Source: an uncultured Massilia sp. (GTDB lineage Bacteria > Pseudomonadota > Gammaproteobacteria > Burkholderiales > Burkholderiaceae). Taken from it: a DNA stretch of 15,841 nt. Shown here in pieces: positions 1 to 6,430 of the stretch (position 1 is the stretch's first letter; each line of letters opens with the position of its first letter). The notes below the pieces were generated by a model. It was not told the DNA's origin and searched no databases. It worked only from the letters and a program-made list of their open reading frames with translations. The translations under genes and the position numbers were made by a program. The stretch lies in NCBI GenBank assembly GCA_946481275.1, contig CAMLMV010000082.1, forward strand, positions 1 to 15,841, read 5' to 3'.

Positions 1-583
1 GCAGCACCATCAGGTTCTGCACGGTTTCCTTGCCCAGGTAGTGGTCGATGCGGTAGATCTGCGATTCGGCGAAGTGACGGCCGACGTCTTCGTTGATGGC
101 GATCGCGGACGCGAGGTCCGTGCCCAGCGGCTTTTCCAGCACGACGCGGGCATTGGCGTCGACGAGGTTGCTGGCGGCCAGCTTGTCGCAGATGGTCGTG
201 AACAGCGACGGCGCGGTCGACAGGTAGAACACGCGCTGGGCGCCGGCTCGCGAGGCCTGCGCGAGGGCCGAGAAGTCCGGCGCGGCCTGCACGTCCAGCC
301 GGACGTACTCGAGCAGTTTGAGGAAGCCGTCCCAGGTTTTCTCGTTGAAGTTGCTGGCCGCAATGAACGAGCGCGAGTTCGTCTCGATGTGGGCGAGGTA
401 GGCTTCGCGGTTGAAGTCCTGGCGACCGGTGGACAGGATGCGTGTCGTCGGCGGCAGATTGCCGTGCAGGAAGGCCATGTACAGGGCCGGCAGCAGCTTG
501 CGCATGGCAAGGTCGCCCATGCCGCCGAAGATGATCATGTCGAGGGGGAGGCCGTTGTCTGCTTCAGTCGAGTGGGTCTGCAT
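1..583 (-). CDS. zwf: Glucose-6-phosphate dehydrogenase, N-terminal part (3' end beyond window)
   Basis: Oxidises glucose 6-phosphate to 6-phosphogluconolactone with NAD(P)+, the cytosolic entry to the Entner-Doudoroff and pentose phosphate routes. Read from ATG at 583-581, the frame stays open to the window edge, giving 194 residues of an expected 480-500. Near the N-terminus it shows the dinucleotide-binding loop IFGGMGDLAMRKLLPALY, and close to the edge the family signature RIDHYLGKETVQN, whose His and Lys belong to the substrate site; both are diagnostic. The usual third residue of the loop (Thr or Ala/Ser) is Met here, a mild variant. No purine-rich ribosome-binding site stands before this ATG, but upstream in-frame codons carry no better start and no homology. 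No gene lies directly upstream, so it probably has its own promoter. Identity is certain; the exact start is less so. Confidence 0.92.
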   Translation of the reverse strand, partial: MQTHSTEADNGLPLDMIIFGGMGDLAMRKLLPALYMAFLHGNLPPTTRILSTGRQDFNREAYLAHIETNSRSFIAASNFNEKTWDGFLKLLEYVRLDVQAAPDFSALAQASRAGAQRVFYLSTAPSLFTTICDKLAASNLVDANARVVLEKPLGTDLASAIAINEDVGRHFAESQIYRIDHYLGKETVQNLMVL

Positions 584-1151
584 GTTGTTCTGGATCTTGA
601 AGTTGAGGTGGTTGCCGGCGGCGCGTGCGGCGTCATCCCGGTGGGGATGCGGCCGGGCCGGGCAGGGCGGTACGGTTGCGTTGCGCAGCTCCCGCGGTCG
701 GGGCGGCATGCGTGCGGCTTGTGGACGCCGGAAGCGCCGGCTTGTGGCCGGGCGGCGGCGCCGTCGGGGATGGCGTCAACGGGGGCGCGCCAAAGGCCGT
801 CCGCGCGCGTCGGGCGCTGCGGTCGCGGTCCGCGTGGCGGCGTTGTGGTGTCCCGGTGGTGGCCATGTCAGCTCGTAGTCGATGCACGATCGGTATCCGG
901 AACCCGGCAGTGGCGCGGATTGCGGCCGTGCACGTGTTCCTGGAACAGGGGATTGTACACTGGGCCGGCGCCCGTGCCGGGAATGGGCCGCGAGGGCCGC
1001 ACCGGGTGCGCCGAGGCTATATCAAAAACCGATAGCAAATGGCGAATAAATGATGGGCGCGGCATGTCGCGGCGCGTTACGATGATGACTCGTGCGGTGG
1101 CGTGGTGGCCATCAGCACGGCCTCGACTTACTTACTCTCGATATCACTTCA
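584..1151. other. Gene-poor stretch upstream of zwf
   Basis: No convincing gene is seen on either strand. The open frames here have Arg/Ala/Pro-rich translations typical of GC-rich non-coding DNA and no family resemblance. Around 1015-1060 the sequence turns abruptly AT-rich, which marks a likely promoter zone for zwf (minus) or for the plus-strand transcript ending at 1179. I could not find a convincing pair of -35 and -10 boxes. From 1105 to 1150 short self-complementary stretches (GGCC twice, TCGA twice) precede the terminator. Confidence 0.6.
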
Positions 1152-1179
1152 GGGCGCCCGCGTGGCGCCCTTTTTTTTT
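1152..1179 (+). terminator. Strong intrinsic terminator on the plus strand
   Basis: A perfect 7-bp GC stem, gggcgcc (1152-1158) with ggcgccc (1164-1170), has a 5-nt loop and is followed directly by nine T residues (1171-1179). The T tract is on the plus strand only, so it ends a rightward transcript. No plus-strand gene is visible upstream, which suggests a small RNA or a lost gene. Confidence 0.8.
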
Positions 1180-1193
1180 GGCGCGAGGCCTGC

Positions 1194-1400
1194 AAATTCG
1201 GGGTCAGAGCACATTTCCGATCAATGTCTCGACGTGCAGAGAGCTGCGTCGCCCAGCGGACAGGGGCGGCGTACGGTAGGCACGCGAAGGCATGGGGGGC
1301 CACCCCGTTTTCGATCAATTTCTTGAATTCGGGCTCTGACCCCGGTGTTTGGAAAATGCTTCAGGGCCAGTGCGCGAAAAAGTGCTCTGACCCCGAATTT
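1194..1400. repeat. REP-like inverted-repeat cluster
   Basis: The 19-mer aaattcggggtcagagcac (1194-1212) recurs as a perfect inverted copy at 1382-1400. A third copy of the core, gggctctgaccccgg (1331-1345), lies between them in the inverted orientation. The left and middle copies are also flanked by related tttcgatcaat-type sequence (1214-1226 and 1310-1319). The right copy abuts the stop codon of the LacI-family gene. The 207-bp unit has no coding capacity. GGGGTCAGAGC-type palindromes are typical of REP elements mobilised by RAYT transposases; that assignment is inference, and no transposase gene is in the window. Confidence 0.6.
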
Positions 1401-2443
1401 CAGGCGCTCTCGCGTTCGACGATGGTGAAGCCGATGTCGCGCACGACCTCGGGGATGGGCCTGCCCGCGATGCGGTCGATGATGAATTGCGCCGCGATCT
1501 GGCCCATCTTGCGGCCGTCCAGGTGGACCGTCGTGAGGGCGGGATACGTTTCGGCCGCGAACGGCTGGTCGCCGAGGCCGACGACCGCCAGCCTGCCGGG
1601 AATGTCGATGCCGAGCTTGTGCGCTTCCGTGAGCACGCCCAGTGCGACCATGTCAGAGCTGCAGAACACGGCGTCGATGTCGGGATGGTCCGCCAGCAGC
1701 GCGCGCAGTCCCGCGCGCCCGCCTGCCGCCGTGCCCGGCGCGGAGATCGTGTGGAAGGGGATGATGCCGTCCGGGCCCTGCATGTCCAGCCGCACGGCCG
1801 CCTGCACGAAGGAGCGGTTGCGGCGCTGGGCCCGTTCGTCCGACGCGCTGATCACGGCCACGCGGCGCCGTCCGCGCTGGTACAGGAATTCGGCCACGGC
1901 CTGGCCGATGTCCTCGTGCGAAAAACCGACCAGCATGTCGGCCGGCGTGGGCGTCAGGTCCCATGTTTCGACGAGCGGAATGGCGCTCGCCTGCAGCCGG
2001 CGCCGGCCCTGCGCCGAGCGCATGATGCCGGCGAGGACGATGCCGTCCGGCCGGCGCCCGATGATCGCTTCCAGCAGTTCGTCCTCGCGCGAGTTCTCGT
2101 ACCCCGACTGCCCCAGGATCAGCTGGTAGCCGGCGGCGGCCAGGCTCTCCGTCAATGCCTGGACCGTATCGATGAAGACGGAGCCCGCGATGGTCGGGAG
2201 GATCGCCGCGACCATGCGGCTCTTCGTCGACGCCAGGCTGCCCGCCAGCAGGTTCGGCACATAACCCGTCCGCTCGATCGCGGCGCGCACTTTCTGCACG
2301 AGGTCGGGCGACACCTTTTCCGGCGAGTTCAGCACCCGCGACACCGTGATCGGCGCCACGCCGGCAACGCGCGCCACGTCGACGAGCGTGAGGCCGCCTT
2401 TGGTGCGCCGGGTCCGCTTGGGCGGTTCGACCGGCGCGTTCAT
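1400..2443 (-). CDS. LacI-family transcriptional regulator (GntR/gluconate-repressor-like)
   Basis: A 347-residue DNA-binding repressor or activator that responds to a sugar or sugar acid. A basic N-terminal tail is followed by the LacI helix-turn-helix at residues 19-39 (TLVDVARVAGVAPITVSRVL), a hinge helix near 63-72 (PNLLAGSLAS), and a periplasmic-binding-protein-like core from about residue 75 to the end. The core sequence (IPLVETWDLTP, VGFSHEDIGQAV) most resembles the gluconate-repressor branch of LacI. The start is backed by a ggagg ribosome-binding site about 6 nt before ATG. It lies divergent from the TonB receptor at 3388 and is the natural candidate to control it and itself. Proteins of this family bind palindromes centred on CG, and several occur in the intergenic region. 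The effector is unknown; a role in gluconate, uronate or oligosaccharide response is inference from family and neighbours. Confidence 0.88.
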   Translation of the reverse strand: MNAPVEPPKRTRRTKGGLTLVDVARVAGVAPITVSRVLNSPEKVSPDLVQKVRAAIERTGYVPNLLAGSLASTKSRMVAAILPTIAGSVFIDTVQALTESLAAAGYQLILGQSGYENSREDELLEAIIGRRPDGIVLAGIMRSAQGRRRLQASAIPLVETWDLTPTPADMLVGFSHEDIGQAVAEFLYQRGRRRVAVISASDERAQRRNRSFVQAAVRLDMQGPDGIIPFHTISAPGTAAGGRAGLRALLADHPDIDAVFCSSDMVALGVLTEAHKLGIDIPGRLAVVGLGDQPFAAETYPALTTVHLDGRKMGQIAAQFIIDRIAGRPIPEVVRDIGFTIVERESA

Positions 2444-2521
2444 GCGGCCTCCGGGCAGCCCGGGCGGGCGCCGCGGCGGTTACGTTTCTGGAACTTCTGA
2501 AAATCCGTCATGTCTTTAATT

Positions 2522-2548
2522 GCGATCTCCCATTTTGAAATGGATCGC
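2522..2548. promoter_or_regulatory. Interrupted palindrome in the leader of the LacI-family gene
   Basis: Arms GCGATC (2522-2527) plus CATTT (2531-2535) face AAATG (2538-2542) plus GATCGC (2543-2548), giving eleven complementary pairs with a 3-nt bulge and a 2-nt centre. A related half, gaaatgggatcgg, recurs at 2626-2638. It could be an operator or an mRNA hairpin in the leader of the regulator gene. Confidence 0.4.
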
Positions 2549-2569
2549 GTATCGAAATAAATGTTATGG

Positions 2570-2598
2570 ACTCTAAATGCTGGACCGGATAGCGACAA
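2570..2598 (-). promoter_or_regulatory. Candidate promoter of the LacI-family gene
   Basis: Read on the minus strand: TTGTCG (2598-2593), a 17-nt spacer, then TAGAGT (2575-2570). Each box matches four of six consensus positions and the spacing is ideal. It would start transcription about 120 nt before the regulator's ATG, just upstream of the 2522-2548 palindrome. Confidence 0.3.
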
Positions 2599-2671
2599 GA
2601 TACCACTGCATTCCCTTACCGATGCGAAATGGGATCGGATAAATGTTTTCTTCAGTGATTTAAAAATTTAA

Positions 2672-2687
2672 TTGATTGCGCTACCAA
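2672..2687. promoter_or_regulatory. LacI-family-type operator 1
   Basis: The 16-mer TTGATTGCGCTACCAA is an imperfect palindrome (six of eight pairs) centred on CG. It resembles the TGGTAGCGCTA(A/C)CA operators known for LacI-family sugar regulators such as XylR of Xanthomonas. It shares 13 of 16 positions with the site at 2767. Confidence 0.5.
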
Positions 2688-2766
2688 AGTGGATCGCCGA
2701 TTGGGGCTGTTGCATTTAAGCGAAATAGAGGAGAAACGGAGCTTTCCAGAAGCAGGATCGACTTCT

Positions 2767-2782
2767 TTGATAGCGCTACCTC
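2767..2782. promoter_or_regulatory. LacI-family-type operator 2
   Basis: TTGATAGCGCTACCTC contains the perfect core TAGCGCTA and lies exactly 95 bp centre-to-centre from operator 1, about nine helical turns. Two like-oriented related sites on one DNA face fit a tetrameric regulator that loops DNA. Function is inferred. Confidence 0.5.
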
Positions 2783-2795
2783 AGCTATCCTTGAA

Positions 2796-3008
2796 TCATA
2801 CGGCCGAGTTCGTGTGTTGAACGTCGGGGATCTTGTGCTCATTTGCGAACATCGGCACCGCGGTGCCGGTGCGGGTGTGGCCTGCTGGCGGCGTCCCCGG
2901 GGACTGGGCGGCCTTTTGTATCGTGTTCCATTCGGTGGCGTTGCGGGCGCAATACGATTTGACGGTGTAGCCGAACTGGCTGTTGCGGATATCGTACGAA
3001 TTGCTGAG
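2796..3008 (-). pseudogene. Possible gene remnant, GC-rich island
   Basis: A minus-strand frame of 70 residues, open from just after a TAG (3011-3009) to a TGA (2798-2796). It has no start codon at its head. Its composition is more protein-like than the other frames here, for example NSQFGYTVKSYC and RNATEWNTIQKAA. It coincides with a GC-rich patch (about 2850-2960) inside otherwise AT-rich DNA. I do not recognise the family. It may be the tail of a decayed gene or a chance frame; two perfect GC palindromes (2853-2868 and 2893-2904) fall inside it. Confidence 0.2.
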
Positions 3009-3084
3009 CTATCAATATTCAGCATACTTTATTGTAAATAAGGCATACCTTCGATGTTAGCGTGCAACAGTGATGTTATGAGGT

Positions 3085-3114
3085 TTGACAAAAATCACAG
3101 TAAATATCTACACT
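3085..3114 (+). promoter_or_regulatory. Candidate sigma70 promoter of the TonB receptor
   Basis: A perfect -35 box TTGACA (3085-3090) is followed after 18 nt by TACACT (3109-3114, four of six matches), in AT-rich DNA. Transcription would begin near 3121, leaving a leader of about 267 nt. The -35 box itself contains the TTG that would make the receptor frame look 101 residues longer. Confidence 0.55.
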
Positions 3115-3116
3115 CA

Positions 3117-3130
3117 TGAAAACGATTACA
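3117..3130. promoter_or_regulatory. cre-like LacI-family operator at the expected start point
   Basis: TGAAAACGATTACA is a CG-centred palindrome (five of seven pairs) that fits the general TGnnAnCGnTnnCA pattern of LacI/GalR-family sites. It spans the predicted start point near 3121, where a bound repressor would block transcription of the receptor. The divergent LacI-family protein is the obvious candidate to bind it. Confidence 0.5.
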
Positions 3131-3181
3131 AGACCATAACGACTACATCGCCAACGCAATCAATAAAGCGTGGAGACAAGA

Positions 3182-3283
3182 ATGCCGACCTCATCCAGCT
3201 GTCCTCATTCGTTCCGATCCGGGCGCCATTCCCGATCCGTTCCGACCGTCGTTCCGGCAACGCCGCGTTACCTCGCAGCGTAA
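3182..3283 (+). CDS. Possible leader peptide in the receptor 5' leader
   Basis: A 33-residue frame beginning MPTSSSCPHSFRSGRHSRS, with a GGAG ribosome-binding site 6 nt before its ATG, ends at TAA 3281-3283, 104 nt before the receptor ATG. It is rich in Ser, Arg and Pro and resembles no known protein. It is transcribed if the 3085 promoter is right. It may be an upstream regulatory frame, or chance. Confidence 0.2.
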   Translation: MPTSSSCPHSFRSGRHSRSVPTVVPATPRYLAA

Positions 3284-3317
3284 ATCTCAGACCGTTTTCG
3301 CGGCCGCCGCAGGGCGA

Positions 3318-3361
3318 CCGCTTCATCCGCCGTCGTAACCAGCTCCGCCGTGAAGCGGAGC
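3318..3361 (+). promoter_or_regulatory. Mutually exclusive hairpins in the receptor leader
   Basis: Stem A pairs gctccgc (3342-3348) with gcggagc (3355-3361) around a 6-nt loop. Stem B pairs ccgcttca (3318-3325) with tgaagcgg (3351-3358). They share bases and cannot coexist. They end 16 nt before the receptor's AGGAG ribosome-binding site, so they could tune translation. Confidence 0.3.
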
Positions 3362-3387
3362 ATCAAACAGAGAGCACAGGAGACACC

Positions 3388-6348
3388 ATGATTCGATTCA
3401 AGAGAACCGCGATCGCTGTGGCAGCCGGTCAGATCGCACTGCTCGCCAGCGGCTATGCGCTGGCACAGACCGAAGCGGGCCAGAGCGCTTCCGGTTCCAA
3501 CGTCGTCGTCGTGACGGGCCAGCGCGCCGCGCTGCAGTCCGCACAGAAGATCAAGCAGAATTCGGATGAGATCGTCGATTCGATCGTCGCCGACGACATC
3601 GGCAAGCTGCCGGACCGTTCGGTCACCGAGGTGCTGCAGCGCGTGGTCGGCGTGACGATCGACCGCACGATGTCGAAGGGCGACCCGGAACACTACTCGG
3701 TCGAAGGTTCGGGCGTGAACGTGCGCGGCTTGTCGTACGTCCGCTCGGAACTGAACGGCCGCGACTCGTTCTCCGCGAACGGCGGCCGTTCGCTGAACTT
3801 CGAAGATGTGCCGCCCGAGCTGATGGCCGGCGTGGACGTCTACAAGAACCCGTCGGCCGAGCAGATCGAGGGCGCCGTCGGCGGTCTCGTCAACCTGCGC
3901 ACGGCGATGCCGTTCGACTTCAAGGGCCGCAAGCTGGCCGTGTCGCTGGAAGACACGTACTCCGAACTGAAGCGCGGCAAGCGCCAGCCGTCCGCTTCGT
4001 TCATGTTCTCGGACCGCTGGAAGACGGGCTTCGGCGAGATCGGCGCCCTCGTCGACTTCGCGTATTCCGAAAGCGGCACCCGTACCGACGCGTTCCAGGT
4101 CGAGCCGTACTACCCGCGCAGCGACGTCGTGGCCGGCAAGACCGTGTGGATCCCGAAGGGTTCGCAATGGCGCACGCTGGAATTCGACCGCAAGCGCCGG
4201 GGTACCTACGGCGCGCTGCAGTGGAAGAAGGACAGCACGCTGAGCTCCTCGCTCACGTTCTTCAAGTCGCGCTACAAGATGCATTGGGACGAGCAGGCGA
4301 TCTTCGCCCAGTCCAGCCCTTACAATATCCAGGTCAGCAAGGATGCGACGTTCAATTCGAAAGGCGCGCTGCTGACCGGCACGCTGACCGACCCGGCCGA
4401 CGGCGGCATCAACTTCGGCGGCGACACGCGCTCGGCCGACCGCACGTCGGAAACGACGGACGTGTCGTGGAACCTGCGCTGGCGTCCGAACGACCGCTGG
4501 ACCATCAGCACGGACCTGCAGCGCATCCGCGCCACGACCAGCAGCTTCGACTCGACCGTGGCCACCGGCGTGCAGATGCCCAGCGAGACGATCGACCTGC
4601 GCGGCGACGTGCCGACGCTGTCGTTCACGGACGCCGACCGTGCCTACCTCGCGAACCCCAACAATTACTACTGGGCGTTCACGATGGAACACCAGGACCG
4701 CAGCAAGGCCGGCGAATGGGCATGGCGCACGGACGCGAAGTACGACTTCGACCACCCGGTGCTGCGCGACATCCGCTTCGGCGTCCGCCTGACGGACCGC
4801 GATTCGCGCAACGAGAACTCGAACCCGAGCTACAACTGGGCCGCCATCACCCAGACGTGGCAGGTCGGTCCGACCAACACGCTGTCGAGCCTCGCGTACC
4901 TGGGCGATCCGCGCTTCAACAACCAGGTGCAGGTCCACTCGTTCAACAACTTCTTCAACAACAACACGTCGGTGCCGGCACTGGTCTTCCCGGCCGTCGC
5001 GCTGGCCACCGGCTATCCGGGTTCGTACGCCCAGCTGCACACGTATCCGAACATGCTGTGCAATAACGGCACCAACAATTGCACGTCGTGGAACCCGGCC
5101 ACGTTCGGCACCGATCCGGCCGGCGTCAACGACCAGAAGGAGAAGACCGGCGCGCTGTACTCGCAACTGCGCTTCGGCTTCGACGACCTGAAGTACCCGG
5201 TCGACGGCAATATCGGCCTGCGCTACGTGAAGACCGACATGACGGCACACGGCTACACCGTGTTCACCCCGAGCACGTCGACGGGCGCCGGCATCCCGCA
5301 GTTCACGGCGTTCTCCCAGAAGCAGGACTTCAGCAACAGCTACAACAACGTGCTGCCCAGCCTGAACCTGCGCATGAAGGCGAGCGACGCGCTGCAGTTC
5401 CGCTTCGGCCTGTCGACCGGCATCTCGCGCCCGGACTTCAGCGACCTGCAGGGCTACACGACGCTGTCGCAGAACGTGGACAACTCGAGCGGCCTGATCA
5501 CTTACACGGGTAACGGCACCGGTAACCCGAACCTGCGTCCGGTCCGTTCGCACCAGGTGGACCTGACGGCCGAATGGTATTTCGCCAAGACCGGTTCGCT
5601 GACTTTCGGCCTGTTCAACAAGCAGCTGAAGGACGTCATCATCAAACAATCGTACGGCTATGACCTGGCGGACAATACCGGCAAGTCGTACACGTTCACG
5701 ACCACGGGTCCGGTGAACGGCGCGGACGGCCATGCGCGCGGCGCGGAGATCGCGTTCCAGCAGTACTTCGACTTCCTGCCGGGCTGGTTGTCGGGCTTCG
5801 GCGTCCAGGCGAACTACACGTACGTGGACAGCAAGACGTCGCTGCACCAGCCGGTCCACTCCGTGTACTGCACGGGCGGCAACCTGGCGACGAACTTCAA
5901 CCTGAACCTGAACGGCTGCGACACCAACGGCACCACGTTCGGCGACTTGCCGCTGATCGGCCTGTCGCGCCAGTCGTACAACCTGGCGCTGATGTATGAC
6001 CAGGGCAAGATCTCGGCGCGCCTGGCCTGGAACTGGCGTTCGAAGAACCTGCAGAACGTGAACGTCAACGGCACCAACGGCGGCGACGGCACCGACAGCA
6101 ACCCGGCCAGCCCGACCTTCGGCCAGCACAACGTGGCCTGGGCGCTGCCGACGTGGGCGGACGGCTACGGCCAGCTGGACGGCTCGATCTTCTACAACGT
6201 GTCGGACAGGCTGTCGATCGGCCTGGAAGCGCAGAACCTGACGGACTCCAAGGCGCGCCAGCTCATGCAGCAGAGCACGGGCTTCATGGGCCGCGCATGG
6301 TTCGTGTCGGGTCCGCGTTATACGGCCAAGATGCGTTACAGCTTCTAA
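3388..6348 (+). CDS. TonB-dependent outer-membrane receptor (sugar-uptake type)
   Basis: A 986-residue outer-membrane transporter that takes up a ligand using energy passed from TonB-ExbB-ExbD. The ATG at 3388 has an AGGAG ribosome-binding site 5 nt upstream and opens a signal peptide (charged MIRFKR, hydrophobic core, ALA cleavage at about residue 26). A TonB-box-like VVVVTGQ lies at 39-45, the plug at about 60-190 (DRSVTEVLQRVVGVTI, VNVRGL), then a long beta-barrel closing with the C-terminal Phe of RYSF. Size and plug sequence match the Xanthomonas/Caulobacter-type receptor family often linked to plant-carbohydrate use. Two cysteine pairs (MLCNNGTNNC and YC...GC) probably brace outer loops. 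There is no N-terminal signalling domain, so control is more likely by the divergent LacI-family regulator than by an anti-sigma system. A longer frame beginning at a TTG at 3085 is rejected. The ligand is unknown; a uronate-containing oligosaccharide is inference. Confidence 0.93.
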   Translation: MIRFKRTAIAVAAGQIALLASGYALAQTEAGQSASGSNVVVVTGQRAALQSAQKIKQNSDEIVDSIVADDIGKLPDRSVTEVLQRVVGVTIDRTMSKGDPEHYSVEGSGVNVRGLSYVRSELNGRDSFSANGGRSLNFEDVPPELMAGVDVYKNPSAEQIEGAVGGLVNLRTAMPFDFKGRKLAVSLEDTYSELKRGKRQPSASFMFSDRWKTGFGEIGALVDFAYSESGTRTDAFQVEPYYPRSDVVAGKTVWIPKGSQWRTLEFDRKRRGTYGALQWKKDSTLSSSLTFFKSRYKMHWDEQAIFAQSSPYNIQVSKDATFNSKGALLTGTLTDPADGGINFGGDTRSADRTSETTDVSWNLRWRPNDRWTISTDLQRIRATTSSFDSTVATGVQMPSETIDLRGDVPTLSFTDADRAYLANPNNYYWAFTMEHQDRSKAGEWAWRTDAKYDFDHPVLRDIRFGVRLTDRDSRNENSNPSYNWAAITQTWQVGPTNTLSSLAYLGDPRFNNQVQVHSFNNFFNNNTSVPALVFPAVALATGYPGSYAQLHTYPNMLCNNGTNNCTSWNPATFGTDPAGVNDQKEKTGALYSQLRFGFDDLKYPVDGNIGLRYVKTDMTAHGYTVFTPSTSTGAGIPQFTAFSQKQDFSNSYNNVLPSLNLRMKASDALQFRFGLSTGISRPDFSDLQGYTTLSQNVDNSSGLITYTGNGTGNPNLRPVRSHQVDLTAEWYFAKTGSLTFGLFNKQLKDVIIKQSYGYDLADNTGKSYTFTTTGPVNGADGHARGAEIAFQQYFDFLPGWLSGFGVQANYTYVDSKTSLHQPVHSVYCTGGNLATNFNLNLNGCDTNGTTFGDLPLIGLSRQSYNLALMYDQGKISARLAWNWRSKNLQNVNVNGTNGGDGTDSNPASPTFGQHNVAWALPTWADGYGQLDGSIFYNVSDRLSIGLEAQNLTDSKARQLMQQSTGFMGRAWFVSGPRYTAKMRYSF

Positions 6349-6360
6349 GCCAGCTTCTGC

Positions 6361-6422
6361 GTGGGCTCGGGGAGCCCACCCTACGAATATTCGACAGCGT
6401 AGGGTGGGCACCCCGTGCCCAC
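6361..6422. repeat. Convergent-gene hairpin element with alternative folds
   Basis: Hairpin 1 is gtgggctc-ggg-gagcccac (6361-6379) and hairpin 2 is gtgggcac-ccc-gtgcccac (6404-6422), each with an 8-bp stem and 3-nt loop. In addition cccaccctacg (6375-6385) is an exact inverted copy of cgtagggtggg (6398-6408), giving an 11-bp stem that competes with both hairpins. It lies between the receptor stop and the stop of the facing gene. No T tract follows, so it acts perhaps as a REP-like 3' stabiliser or a factor-assisted terminator. Hairpin 2 recurs at 11401. Confidence 0.6.
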
Positions 6423-6430
6423 GTAGTACG

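Noticed and set aside
625..1065. Small open frames on both strands between zwf and the regulator
   Set aside because: Translations are Arg/Ala/Pro-rich without motifs, and no ribosome-binding sites support them.
1081..1179. A tRNA gene in front of the orphan terminator
   Set aside because: No T-loop GGTTCRA-type sequence and no cloverleaf pairing could be found.
2676..3041. A 121-residue plus-strand frame between the regulator and the receptor
   Set aside because: Runs through the candidate operators, lacks a ribosome-binding site and resembles no protein.
3085..3387. A 101-residue N-terminal extension of the TonB receptor starting at TTG 3085
   Set aside because: The TTG is the -35 box of a good promoter whose start point lies downstream of it. 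A proper signal peptide with a strong ribosome-binding site begins at 3388, and the extension has no receptor character.
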